A stretch of DNA of 64,000 bases from Deinococcus aquiradiocola (GTDB taxonomy: Bacteria > Deinococcota > Deinococci > Deinococcales > Deinococcaceae), in assembly GCF_014646915.1 (NCBI RefSeq), contig NZ_BMOE01000002.1:62844-126843 (forward strand), read 5' to 3'. A program made the position numbers and the translations under genes. Every line of letters begins with the position of its first letter. The first letter of the stretch is position 1. This document shows positions 47,293 to 56,338 of the stretch, piece by piece. The notes below the pieces were generated by a model that searched no databases, had not been told where the DNA came from, and saw nothing but the letters and a program-made list of their open reading frames with translations.

Positions 47293-48948
47293 TCAGCGCG
47301 TGACGCTGAGCGTGAGCGGCCCGTTCGCGCTCGCCTCCACGCGCGTCACGCGGCCCAGACCGCTCAGGTCCAGCAGGTACTCCTGGCGGTGCGTCATGCG
47401 CTCGGAATTGCTGACCTCGAAGGTGCGCGTTCCTCCGGCGGCCGTGACCTTTACCGTCACGGCCTTCACGCCCGCGTCGTTCACGTGCACGCGCGCCACG
47501 CCGTCCGTCACGCCCGCCACGTCCAGCGACGCCCGCCCCGTCCCGGACGCCGTACCCGCCACGCTGCCCGCTGAGCGCGCGGCCGCCGTCAGGAAACGCA
47601 GGTCGCTCTCGGCCGTATCGTCGCCGCCCAGCAGCGGAATCTGCCAGATCAGCGTCTTCGGGGTGCTGGCCGTGAACGCCGGGTCCAGCAGGTAGTCCTT
47701 GAGGCTGGAGTACACGCCCGCCCCGCCGAACGACACGTTGTCGACGCGGGTCCCGAGTTCCTCCTGAAGGAACCCGGCGAAATTCAGGTTCGGCAGGCTG
47801 CTGCTCGCACCGACGAGCACCGTGTCGGCCGCCCCGCCCAGCAGGCCCGCCCCTGCTGCCCCGTCGCTCACGAGGTCAGCCGTTCCGTCCGGCCCGCTCA
47901 GGGTCAGCGTCCTGAACACTGCCGCCAGAGGACGGCCGTCGCCCGGCGCGAACGGCGTGCGTCCGCCGTTGTGGTCGGCGAACCGGAACTCCAGCGTGTT
48001 GCTGCCCGCCTGTGCGTCCAGCGTCCAGCGGCGCGTCACGTTCGCGCCCGGCTGCAGCCCCGACACCGTGTCCAGCGTGCGCCGGCCGAACACCACGTCC
48101 ACGCGCTGGTCCCGGACGGGATTCTCGAACGCCACGTTCACGGTCACCTGGCCTGCCCTGCGCGCCAGGAACGTGACGCTCGCGACCGGCCCGAAGGCCC
48201 AGCGGACGCTGCCCTCACTCCCGCCGAAATTGCCGGGCGCCGCGACCAGACCCTCGTCCGGCCGGGACTGGTAGTCGCCGAAGGTCTCGGGCGGCACGCT
48301 CAGACCGCACAGCGCCTGCAGCTGCGCCAGGACCGGCTGCGCCTGCGCCTCGCGCGTCACGGTTCCGGCCCGGACGTTCACGTACGGCGTGCCGCCCGGC
48401 GTCCGCCCCGCCTGCCGCAGCGTGTCCGCGACGGCGTGCGCGGCCACCTGCGCGCCCTGTGGCGTCCAGTGGATGTCCTGCCGGAACACGCCCGCGTCCC
48501 CCAGCGCGGCGGCGGGCGTGAGCAGGTCGGCCGTGGGGATGCCCGCGGCCCGCAGGTCCCCCACCAGCCCCTGGTAGAAGGCGCGTGCGCCTGCCACGTC
48601 GAAGGCCTTCTCGGTGGGGAACGCGGCGTTCAGGTGGCCCGGCACGACGAAGGACCGCGGCGGGACGGGCGCCACCACGAGCTGCACGCCGCGCGCCCTG
48701 AGGGCCGCCGCGAGCCGTGCCGCGCCCGGCACGAAGGCGGCGCGCGCCTCCGCCCACGGGCGGGCCGTCCAGCGGCCGGAGAGTTCGTCCCCGTAATAGA
48801 ACCAGCCGCCCTGCCCCTGGAACATCCAGGCCTTCCGGTCGAGCGTCTGACCGCACGCGGCGGGCACCCCGTCGGCCGGCGTGGACGCGGCGAGCGCGGG
48901 AGTGGAGAGGAGGGCGGCAGTCAGGAGGAGTCGGTTCAGGATGGGCAT
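47293..48948 (-). CDS. AlgX-like O-acetyltransferase/carbohydrate-binding protein
   Basis: 551 residues with a signal peptide (about 1-20, cut near ALAAS). The SGNH-like domain (about 30-190 and 375-470) has the family Asp-His motif FRQDIHWTPQGAQ and the Ser motif VLVGASSSLPNLNF. Two beta-rich insertions (about 235-350 and 470-551) may bind carbohydrate, as in AlgX. It would act in the cell envelope and transfer acetyl groups to a polysaccharide. Last gene of the algI-J-F-X-like operon; GAGGT precedes the ATG. Confidence 0.82.
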   Translation of the reverse strand: MPILNRLLLTAALLSTPALAASTPADGVPAACGQTLDRKAWMFQGQGGWFYYGDELSGRWTARPWAEARAAFVPGAARLAAALRARGVQLVVAPVPPRSFVVPGHLNAAFPTEKAFDVAGARAFYQGLVGDLRAAGIPTADLLTPAAALGDAGVFRQDIHWTPQGAQVAAHAVADTLRQAGRTPGGTPYVNVRAGTVTREAQAQPVLAQLQALCGLSVPPETFGDYQSRPDEGLVAAPGNFGGSEGSVRWAFGPVASVTFLARRAGQVTVNVAFENPVRDQRVDVVFGRRTLDTVSGLQPGANVTRRWTLDAQAGSNTLEFRFADHNGGRTPFAPGDGRPLAAVFRTLTLSGPDGTADLVSDGAAGAGLLGGAADTVLVGASSSLPNLNFAGFLQEELGTRVDNVSFGGAGVYSSLKDYLLDPAFTASTPKTLIWQIPLLGGDDTAESDLRFLTAAARSAGSVAGTASGTGRASLDVAGVTDGVARVHVNDAGVKAVTVKVTAAGGTRTFEVSNSERMTHRQEYLLDLSGLGRVTRVEASANGPLTLSVTR

Positions 48949-49000
48949 GTCAACCTCGGAAATCAGGGCAGGAAGGGGGGTGTCTGTGTCGTGCGGGCGT

Positions 49001-49609
49001 TCACTTCAGGGTAGGCTGCACCCACAGGGCCGACCTGTCCTGGCCGTGTCCGAACACGAAGGCGCTGTAGCTCGCCCCGGCGTGCAGGGCCTCGGCGGGG
49101 AAGGTCGCGACGGCCTTGCCGTTCCCGAACACGCCGAGCGCGGCACTCACGGCGTTCACGCTCAGGCTCCGCTGCGCGCCAGGTGCCACGTCTCCGAGCA
49201 GGGCCGTGCGGCCGTCGGCGGTCGAGAGCGTGGCAGGCGCGTCGCTGAGGTTGTAGAGCGTGAGGCGCGCGCGCGTCAGTCCGGCGGGCGCCTCGGCCTC
49301 CAAGGCCGTCAGGTGACCGCCGCGCAGCACCACCGTCTGGTACGCGCCGCCCTGCACGTTCAGCGTCAGGGTGCTGCTCCCGGCGCGCAGGGCGTGCGCG
49401 CCCTGCGGCACGACCCGGTACGCGCTCACGGCGGGCGCCTTCGCGGCGGGCGTGAAGGCGCGACCGTCGAGGGTCACGTCGCGGCCCGCGTCGACCGTCA
49501 CGACGCGGACGAAGGCGGACCCGGCAGGAGGGGCGGGCGCGTACAGGGTCTCCTGCGCGCCCGCGAAACTCAGGCCGGTCAGGAGCAGAAGGGTCAGGGG
49601 GGTTCTCAT
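49001..49609 (-). CDS. AlgF-like periplasmic protein
   Basis: 202 residues with a signal peptide (about 1-18, cut near AGAQ). The rest is beta-rich, with LYAPAPPAGSAFVRVVTVD close to the AlgF start pattern 'LY.P.PP.GSAFVRV' and a C-terminal VFGHGQDRSALWVQP. AlgF is needed for O-acetylation of alginate, probably as a relay between AlgI/AlgJ and the polymer. It lies between the AlgJ-like and AlgX-like genes, as expected. Confidence 0.85.
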   Translation of the reverse strand: MRTPLTLLLLTGLSFAGAQETLYAPAPPAGSAFVRVVTVDAGRDVTLDGRAFTPAAKAPAVSAYRVVPQGAHALRAGSSTLTLNVQGGAYQTVVLRGGHLTALEAEAPAGLTRARLTLYNLSDAPATLSTADGRTALLGDVAPGAQRSLSVNAVSAALGVFGNGKAVATFPAEALHAGASYSAFVFGHGQDRSALWVQPTLK

Positions 49610-49668
49610 GGGTTCACCTCGGGAAGAACGTGGATTCGGATGTGGGATACGGAGGGAACGGGCGGCGG

Positions 49669-50832
49669 TCAGGGCATCAGGGGCCTACGGTCCTCGTCCG
49701 CCAGCGGGACGGGCAGGAAGCGTTCCGGGATCTCCCACACGAGGACGCGCGGCGGCGCGTCCCGGAAGGCCGGGTCACGCAGGTACGTGCGCAGGCTGCC
49801 GCTGAAGTCCGCACCCTCACGGCTCACGTTGACGACCGTGCTGCCCAGCGCCTGCTGCAGCGCGCCGTGGAAGTTCCCGCGCAGGCCGTAACTGCTGCCC
49901 GCCAGCACCACCTGCGGCGCGGCGCCGAGCAGGCCCGCACCGAGACTGCCGCCGCTCGCGACCGTGTGCTGCTGCGCCTCGCGGTCTGCGGGGGGACGAA
50001 GGCCGTCCGGGGTGTCCTGCAGGCCCATCAGGCGCTGCAGGTCACCGGGCCGCGCGGCCATCGGGTCCGCTGCCGTGACGAAGGTCGCCGCGGGCAGGTC
50101 CGGCGCGGCGGCCCGCACGGTCCGGGCGACCGCCGCGGCCGCCGTGCGGGCGCCCGCCTGATTCCAGTGCGTGTCGGTCCTGTAATACTGCGTCTGCGCG
50201 CGCGCCGCGGCCGTCATGGGCGTCAGCAGGTCCACCGTGCTCACGCCGCGTGCCCGCAGCAGCGCTTGGAAGGCCCTGTACGTGTCCGTACTCCAGGCGG
50301 GCAGGTGCCGTCCCGGCAGGAACGCCTGCTGCACGCGGCTCTTGTTCGGACTGACCGCCACGAGCAGCGTCACGCCGCGCGCCCGCAGCCGCCCCGAGAG
50401 GTCCACGATCAGGTCGGCGCGTCTGTGCAGGTCCCGCGCCTCCTGCGGGTGCACCGCGAGTTCGCTGCGCAGGAACAGCCACCCGTCCCGGCCGACCGTC
50501 ACCTCGTCCGTCCCGCCGCGCACCGCGAGGTACCGCGCGGTGTTCGCCACGCCGACCATCACGGCGCGTCCGGGCAGGTCGGCTTCGAGCCGCGCCTCGG
50601 TCATGCGGAAGGTCGTGCCGCTCGCCACGCTGCGCAGGTCGTGCGGAACGGCATGCGCGGCGTCCGGCCTGAGGGCATGCAGTGAGGCCGCCAGACCGAG
50701 GAAGGGCAGCAGCAGCATCGTCAGGGCGGACGCGCGGTCCGGACCGTTCAGGGCCAGGGCCGCCGCGAGGGTGGGATGTTCACGCACGCGGCGCAGCAGG
50801 GAAGGGGAGGAGGAGGGATTGGTGGTCGTCAT
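49669..50832 (-). CDS. AlgJ-like O-acetyltransferase
   Basis: 387 residues from ATG 50832. One N-terminal membrane anchor (about 30-50), then an AlgJ/AlgX SGNH hydrolase-like domain: YRTDTHWNQAGART (Asp-x-His, about 205-218) and VVLAGSSYGLRGNF (nucleophile Ser near 310). It would accept acetyl groups from the AlgI-like protein on the outer face of the membrane. The ATG is seven bases from the algI stop. A longer frame starts at 50931 but overlaps algI and looks non-coding. Confidence 0.85.
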   Translation of the reverse strand: MTTTNPSSSPSLLRRVREHPTLAAALALNGPDRASALTMLLLPFLGLAASLHALRPDAAHAVPHDLRSVASGTTFRMTEARLEADLPGRAVMVGVANTARYLAVRGGTDEVTVGRDGWLFLRSELAVHPQEARDLHRRADLIVDLSGRLRARGVTLLVAVSPNKSRVQQAFLPGRHLPAWSTDTYRAFQALLRARGVSTVDLLTPMTAAARAQTQYYRTDTHWNQAGARTAAAAVARTVRAAAPDLPAATFVTAADPMAARPGDLQRLMGLQDTPDGLRPPADREAQQHTVASGGSLGAGLLGAAPQVVLAGSSYGLRGNFHGALQQALGSTVVNVSREGADFSGSLRTYLRDPAFRDAPPRVLVWEIPERFLPVPLADEDRRPLMP

Positions 50833-50839
50833 GTCGGCC

Positions 50840-52243
50840 TCAGAACTGGAAGTACAGGAAGGGCGCGTCATGCTGCGCGGCGAGGGTGACGACGGCCAGC
50901 AGGAACACCGGAACGCGCGCGTACCCCACACCGTTCAGCACGGCGGGCCGCAGCAGCTGTGGCCGGGCGCGCAGAAGCGGCACGCCGTACACGACGGCCA
51001 CACCCGCGAGCATCACCGCGAAGCGTTCCGGCGTGAACAGCAGCGACACCGCCGGGGTGAGGGCCGCGCCGTTCGCGCCGAGGAGTCCCCGGTACACCTC
51101 CAGGGCGTGCGAGACGCTGTCGCTGCGGAACAGCACGCGGCCCAGGATCACGATCAGCATGACCTTCGGCACGGCGTACCACGCGGGCGGCGGCGGGCGC
51201 CGGAAGCGGCGGGCGAGGGCGCGTTCCAGCACCAGGAAGGCCCCGTTCCACATGCCCCACAGCACGAACGTCCAGTTCGCGCCGTGCCACAGGCCGCCCA
51301 CCGTCATGGTCAGGAACAGGTTCAGCTGCGTGCGGCCCGGCCCGGCCCGGTTCCCGCCGAGCGGAATGTACACGTACTCGCGCAGGAACGCGCCGAGCGA
51401 GACGTGCCAGCGCTGCCAGAAGGCCGTCACGGACGTCGCCGTGTACGGGTCGAGGAAGTTCTCGGGGAACACGAAGCCCAGCATCAGCGCCAGCCCGATC
51501 GCCATGTGGCTGTACCCCGCGAAATCGAAGAACAGCTGCAGCGTGTACGCGACGCTGCCGAGCCACGCGTCCGCCGCGCTGGGGTGAGCGGCCGTGTACG
51601 CGGCGTTCACGAGCGGCGCGAGCGGGTCGGCCAGCAGCACCTTCATGCTCAGGCCCACCATGACGCGCTGCGCGCCCCGCGCGAACTTCTCCGGGGTGTG
51701 CGTCCGTTCCCGGAACTGCTCGGCCAGCAGGTGAAAGCGCAGGATCGGTCCGGCCACCAGGTGAGGGAAGAGGCTCACGAACGCCCCGAACTCCACGATG
51801 CTGCGCGGCGGTCTGGCCGTCCCGCGGTGCAGGTCCACCAGGTAACTGATCGCGTGGAAGATGTAGAAGGACAGGCCGACCGGCAGCAGCACGTGATTCC
51901 ACAGGAACGGGTCCAGGCCCAGCGCCTCACGGACGGCGTTGGCGCTGGAGACCGCCATGTTCGCGTACTTGAAATACCCGAGCATCGCGAGGTTGCCGGT
52001 CACACCGAGTGTCAGCCACGTCCAGCGGGCGCGGCCGGACGTGCCCATGACGCGCCCACCTACCAGGTACGTGAACACGATCACGCCCACCAGCAGGCCC
52101 AGCGCGGCCGGAGCGGCCCAGGCGTAGAACAGCAGGCTGCCGAGCAGGATCGCCCACGAGCGCGCGCGGGCCGGCGTGAGCGCGTAGGCCACCAGGAAGA
52201 GCGGCAGGAACAGCAGCAGGAAGATGTAGGAACTGAACACCAT
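50840..52243 (-). CDS. algI: AlgI-like MBOAT acyltransferase
   Basis: 467 residues with about ten to twelve membrane helices. Clear MBOAT/AlgI features: start MVFSSYIFLLLFLPLFL, the FFDFAGYSHMAIGLALMLGF stretch, FWQRWHVSLGAFLREYVYIPLGG, and the catalytic His in GGLWHGANWTFVLWG. It moves acetyl groups across the inner membrane for polysaccharide O-acetylation. First gene of the acetylation operon. No alginate polymerase or epimerase is nearby, so the acceptor may be another exopolysaccharide or peptidoglycan. Confidence 0.92.
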   Translation of the reverse strand: MVFSSYIFLLLFLPLFLVAYALTPARARSWAILLGSLLFYAWAAPAALGLLVGVIVFTYLVGGRVMGTSGRARWTWLTLGVTGNLAMLGYFKYANMAVSSANAVREALGLDPFLWNHVLLPVGLSFYIFHAISYLVDLHRGTARPPRSIVEFGAFVSLFPHLVAGPILRFHLLAEQFRERTHTPEKFARGAQRVMVGLSMKVLLADPLAPLVNAAYTAAHPSAADAWLGSVAYTLQLFFDFAGYSHMAIGLALMLGFVFPENFLDPYTATSVTAFWQRWHVSLGAFLREYVYIPLGGNRAGPGRTQLNLFLTMTVGGLWHGANWTFVLWGMWNGAFLVLERALARRFRRPPPPAWYAVPKVMLIVILGRVLFRSDSVSHALEVYRGLLGANGAALTPAVSLLFTPERFAVMLAGVAVVYGVPLLRARPQLLRPAVLNGVGYARVPVFLLAVVTLAAQHDAPFLYFQF

Positions 52244-52659
52244 ACAGGAAACACCTCGTCCGGCCCACAGGACGTTGCCGTTGACGCCCTGACGTTATGG
52301 GGGCGGGTGTGTCGCGCGTCTTACAGGGGGCCACCGGCCGGTGCGGCGGGAGGCATGAAGGTCGCGGGCGGCCGTGCGGGCGCGGCTCCGCGCGGGTTTG
52401 CATGGCGGGCGTGAGCTGCGCGGCAGGGACGGGCGGCCGGGCGACGCGCCGCCGGACGCGTCCCCGCCCCGCACCTTGAGGCGGGCGGGCGTGTCAGTGT
52501 CCTGTCAGGCCGGGCCGTGTACCGTTGCGTCCCTGCCAGCTGAGACGCCGCAGGGACGCTGCGCCGTGAGCTCGTGCGGCCCGCGTGCCGGGCACATGAA
52601 CGGGGTGAGCTGTGGGCCGGAGTGACAAGGGCGTCAGGTGACGGGCGTACGATCAGGGC
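52244..52659 (+). promoter_or_regulatory. 416-bp divergent intergenic region
   Basis: No gene is seen. A perfect 10-bp inverted repeat GCGTCCCTGC (52527-52536) and GCAGGGACGC (52550-52559) may be a regulator site or hairpin. TACGAT (52648-52653) ends six bases before ATG 52660 and gives the likely leaderless promoter of the c-di-GMP protein. Several direct and inverted GC-rich repeats around 52330-52480 have no clear meaning. Confidence 0.5.
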
Positions 52660-55611
52660 ATGACCTCTCCCGCCCGTGTCGCGCTGCCGCTGGAGTCGCC
52701 GCTGGAACCGGCGGGGCTCAGCATCCTGATCGTGGACGACACGCCGGAAGACGCCGAGCACTACATACGGCTGCTGGGACAGGCGCCGGGCGTGTCGTTC
52801 ACGTTCCGCCACGCCGAACTCGGCGAGGATGGCCTGCGCCTGCTGCAGGAGCAGGTACCGGACTGCCTGCTGCTCGATTACCATCTCCCGGACATGACGG
52901 GCCTGGAGTTCCTGCGCGAGATGCGGGGCCGTTGCCCGGTCATCCTGCTGACCGGCATGGGCGACGAGGCGATCGCCGTCGCGGCGCTGCAAGCGGGCGC
53001 GCAGGACTACCTCGTGAAGAGCCAGATCGTCGCGCAGACCTTCGGCCGGGCCGTGCAGCGCGCCCAGGAGAAGTTCCTGCTGGAACGCGCCCTCGACCTC
53101 GCGCACACCCGGATGAGTGCGCTGCTGTCCAGCGTTCGAGAGGGCATGGTGGCCCTCTCGCCGGACCTGACAGTGCTGTACCACAACCCGGCTGCCCGCG
53201 TCCTGCTGCACTGGGAGAACGGTGAGCGGCTGCCCGCATGGGTCACGGACCTGCCTGTCTTCCGGAGCGGCGTGCAGGACGTCATGCGGGACGAACCCGT
53301 GCCGCCCGCCGAGGTGAGGTGCGGCGACACCTGGCTCGAACTGCAGCTGCAGCGGCAGACGGAGGGCCTGACCCTCACCCTGCGCGACGTGACGCAGCGC
53401 CGCCTGGAGGTCGAACGCCTGCGCCTGCTGGAGTCGGTGGCCGTCACGGCGCGCGAGGCCGTCGTGATCGCCGAGGCGAATCCCACCCTCGACCCCGGCC
53501 CGAAAGTCGTGTACGTGAACCGCGCCTTCACCCGCATGACCGGCTACGCGCCCGAGGACATCGTCGGCCTCACGCCGCGCATCCTGCAGGGTCCGCTCTC
53601 GGACCGCCGGACGCTGGACCGCGTCCGGGACCGGCTCGCCCGCTGGCAGACCGTCGACGAGACGCTTCTCAACTACGACAAGAGCGGCAGACCCTTCTGG
53701 GTGCACCTGAGCATCACGCCCGTCGCGGACGAGACCGGGTGGTACACGCACTGGGTCAGCGTGCAGCGCGACGTGACCGAGGAGCGCCGCCAGCAGGAAC
53801 GCGAACGCCTGCGGCGTGAGGTGCTGGAGATGGCAGCGGAATTCCGGCCCGTGCCGGACATCCTCGATGCCGTGTGCCGCAAGCTGGAGATCAGCCTCCC
53901 GGAGGTCGTCACGACCGCGTGGCTGCGGTCGGGGGAGACGCTCACGCTCGCCGCGAGCGGCAACGCTGCTCCGTCGGACCTGCGTGAGGCGCTGCGGCGC
54001 GGTGCGGGCGTCGTCGTCATCGGCGAAGGTCAGGGCGCCACGGCCCGGGCCGTGCAGGAGCGTACGCTCGTGGTGGTGGAGGACGTGCAGGCGACGCCCG
54101 GCGAGCTGCGATCCGGCGCGGCGGGACTGCTCGGGGAGCTCGGTCTGCACGGCGTGTGGAGCGTGCCGATCCTGTCGGCGCAGCCGGGACGTGAACCGTT
54201 CGGCGCACTGACCGTCTTCACCTGGCAGTCGCGGCGGCCCCCCACCCCGGAGGAACTCACGGTCCTGCAGGACGCCGCGAGTCTCGCTGCCCTCATCCTG
54301 GAGAGCATGACTGCGCACCAGGAAGTCCAGCGGCAGGCGCTGTACGACAGCCTGACCGGCCTGCCGAACCGGTCGCTGTTTCTCGAGCACCTGCAGCGCC
54401 AGCTGAATGAAACGCCACGGCACAGGCAGCGCGTCGCGGTCGGCCTGATGGACCTCAACCGCTTCAAGACCATCAACGACACGCTCGGGCACTCTGCCGG
54501 GGACGCGCTCCTCGTGCAGGTCGCCGAACGCCTGCGCGCCACGTTCCGGCCGTCCGACATCGTGGCCCGGATGGGCGGCGACGAGTTCACCTTGATGCTG
54601 CCGTTCACGAGCGACGTCGAACGTTTCCGGCAGGGCATCGAGGCGCGGCTGCGCGAGTGCTTCACGGCGCCCTTCGTGGTGCAGGGCCAGCAGGTGTTCG
54701 TGACAGGCAGCCTCGGCCTTGCCATCACGCCCGACCACGGCCACGACCGCGAGCAACTGCTCAGCGCGGCGGACGTCGCCATGTACGCCGCGAAACGCAC
54801 CAACCAGGGCCTGCAGGTGTACGACCCGAGCGGCGACGCGCACGACGCGTCCCAGGTCACGCTGGAATCGGACCTCTACCGCGCCCTCGAACGCGGGGAG
54901 CTGGAACTGCACTACCAGCCGATCTACCGTGCGGGCAGACGCGAGCTGGTCGGCGCGGAGGCCCTGATCCGCTGGAATCACGCGCGCTGCGGCATGATCA
55001 GCCCTGCGAAGTTCATTCCCCTCGCGGAGAGCACCGGTCTGATCGTTCCGATCGGGAGGTGGGTGCTGCGTGAAGCGTGTCGGCAGCTGGTGCGCTGGCG
55101 TGAGCGCGCGCCGCACCTCACCCTCAGTGTGAACCTCAGTGCGCGGCAGTTCTGGCAGCCGGAACTCGTGCGGACCGTGCAGGACGCCATGCGGGACATG
55201 GGCGCCCCGCCGGAGGGACTGGTGCTTGAGATCACCGAGAGCGTCCTGATGGACGTGCCCGACGCGCAGCAGACGCTCACGCGCCTGAAGGGCCTGGGCG
55301 TCCGGCTCAGCCTTGACGACTTCGGGACCGGGTACAGCAGCCTCAGTTACCTGCACCGGTTTCCGCTCGACGCCCTCAAGATCGACCGCTCCTTCGTGAT
55401 CGGCGTGCGGCCCGAGTCGGACGGGACGGCCGAGACGATCATCCGCAGCGTCATGGTGATGGCGCATTCCCTGAACCTCAGCGTCACCACCGAGGGCATC
55501 GAGACGGAGCATCAGGCCCGGTTCATCGAGGACCTGAACGGCGATCTGCTGCAGGGTTTCCTGCTCTCCCGGCCGCTGCCTGTCGCAGCGTTCGGGGCCC
55601 TGCTGCCCTGA
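52660..55611 (+). CDS. Multi-domain c-di-GMP protein (REC-PAS-PAS-GAF-GGDEF-EAL)
   Basis: 983 residues without membrane segments. Domains in order: receiver (about 20-130, acidic D26/D27, phospho-acceptor D73), PAS (about 150-240), PAS/PAC (about 260-385), GAF (about 400-545), GGDEF with intact GGDEF (near 640), and EAL with intact EALIRW (near 766) and DDFGTGYSSL (near 885). It could make and/or degrade cyclic di-GMP in response to phosphorylation and a small ligand. It is divergent from the polysaccharide acetylation operon and followed by a single-domain response regulator. Both catalytic motifs look active. Confidence 0.95.
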   Translation: MTSPARVALPLESPLEPAGLSILIVDDTPEDAEHYIRLLGQAPGVSFTFRHAELGEDGLRLLQEQVPDCLLLDYHLPDMTGLEFLREMRGRCPVILLTGMGDEAIAVAALQAGAQDYLVKSQIVAQTFGRAVQRAQEKFLLERALDLAHTRMSALLSSVREGMVALSPDLTVLYHNPAARVLLHWENGERLPAWVTDLPVFRSGVQDVMRDEPVPPAEVRCGDTWLELQLQRQTEGLTLTLRDVTQRRLEVERLRLLESVAVTAREAVVIAEANPTLDPGPKVVYVNRAFTRMTGYAPEDIVGLTPRILQGPLSDRRTLDRVRDRLARWQTVDETLLNYDKSGRPFWVHLSITPVADETGWYTHWVSVQRDVTEERRQQERERLRREVLEMAAEFRPVPDILDAVCRKLEISLPEVVTTAWLRSGETLTLAASGNAAPSDLREALRRGAGVVVIGEGQGATARAVQERTLVVVEDVQATPGELRSGAAGLLGELGLHGVWSVPILSAQPGREPFGALTVFTWQSRRPPTPEELTVLQDAASLAALILESMTAHQEVQRQALYDSLTGLPNRSLFLEHLQRQLNETPRHRQRVAVGLMDLNRFKTINDTLGHSAGDALLVQVAERLRATFRPSDIVARMGGDEFTLMLPFTSDVERFRQGIEARLRECFTAPFVVQGQQVFVTGSLGLAITPDHGHDREQLLSAADVAMYAAKRTNQGLQVYDPSGDAHDASQVTLESDLYRALERGELELHYQPIYRAGRRELVGAEALIRWNHARCGMISPAKFIPLAESTGLIVPIGRWVLREACRQLVRWRERAPHLTLSVNLSARQFWQPELVRTVQDAMRDMGAPPEGLVLEITESVLMDVPDAQQTLTRLKGLGVRLSLDDFGTGYSSLSYLHRFPLDALKIDRSFVIGVRPESDGTAETIIRSVMVMAHSLNLSVTTEGIETEHQARFIEDLNGDLLQGFLLSRPLPVAAFGALLP

Positions 55612-55726
55612 ACGGGTGGGGGGAGGGCAGGTGCGACCGGGGGTCCGTCGCCGTCCTGGCCGCACCCCCAGTCCCGAAAAGATGAGAAATAATGAGGGAA
55701 CTCACGTTCCGCATCCATCCAGCCTT

Positions 55727-55732
55727 TATGAT
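55727..55732 (+). promoter_or_regulatory. -10 element of the response-regulator gene
   Basis: TATGAT eight bases before ATG 55741, with an AT-rich stretch just upstream (AAAAGATGAGAAATAATGAG, 55677-55696). Confidence 0.5.
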
Positions 55733-55740
55733 GACGGGCG

Positions 55741-56166
55741 ATGAGTGAGCCACTGCGCGTCCTGCTGGTCGATGACAACCCCGCCGACCTCCACCTCGCC
55801 GAACTCGCCTTCGAGGAACACCGCGCCGTCGCGCAGGTCGTCACGCGCGACAGCGGCCCCGCCGCCCTCACGTACCTGCGCGACCCGACCACGCCCCTCC
55901 CGCACGTCGTGATGCTCGACCTGAACATGCCGATGATGAACGGCTTCGAGGTGCTCGAAGCCATCCGCACCGACCCGCACCTGCAGCACCTGTCGGTCGT
56001 GATCCTGTCCACCTCGGACGCCGACAGCGACGTCAAACGCGCCTACAGCATGTTCGCCAGTTCCTACATGCTGAAGCAGGACAGCTTCTCGGACTTCATC
56101 GCGCAGATCGACCAGTTCGTCACGTACTGGCGGCAGTGCCAGTTCGCGCACGTCCCGAAATCCTGA
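55741..56166 (+). CDS. Single-domain response regulator (Rcp1-like)
   Basis: 141 residues consisting only of a receiver domain: acidic pair D11/D12, phospho-acceptor D60 in VVMLDLNMP, T91 and K112 in YMLKQDSF. The sequence style, with PADLHLAELAFEE and a short C-terminal extension, fits Rcp1-like regulators that work with phytochrome or hybrid kinases. No output domain. It may pass phosphate to, or compete with, the receiver domain of the preceding c-di-GMP protein. No kinase is encoded nearby. Confidence 0.93.
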   Translation: MSEPLRVLLVDDNPADLHLAELAFEEHRAVAQVVTRDSGPAALTYLRDPTTPLPHVVMLDLNMPMMNGFEVLEAIRTDPHLQHLSVVILSTSDADSDVKRAYSMFASSYMLKQDSFSDFIAQIDQFVTYWRQCQFAHVPKS

Positions 56167-56223
56167 ACGCGGCGGGGAATGTCTCGGTGCCCTGCCCGGG
56201 TGAACGGGGCGCCTCGGCGGGTC

Positions 56224-56308
56224 GGCACGGGACAGGCGCCCTGGGCTGACCGTGCCCTCGGCGCGAAGCGCGTGAGGCCCACGGCACCCGGCCACGCTCC
56301 TCACGCGC
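56224..56308. terminator. Two hairpins between convergent genes
   Basis: GGCACGG (56224-56230) pairs with CCGTGCC (56250-56256). GCGCGTGAGG (56268-56277) pairs with CCTCACGCGC (56299-56308). They fill the 172-bp gap between the response regulator and the convergent GH42 gene and could end both transcripts. Confidence 0.55.
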
Positions 56309-56338
56309 GCGACGGGGCCGGACGTGGACGCCCGGTCT

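Noticed and set aside
49669..50931. Longer AlgJ-like protein starting at 50931
   Set aside because: The added 33 residues overlap the algI gene, are Ser/Pro/Cys-rich and lack homology. ATG 50832 gives a normal N-terminal membrane anchor.
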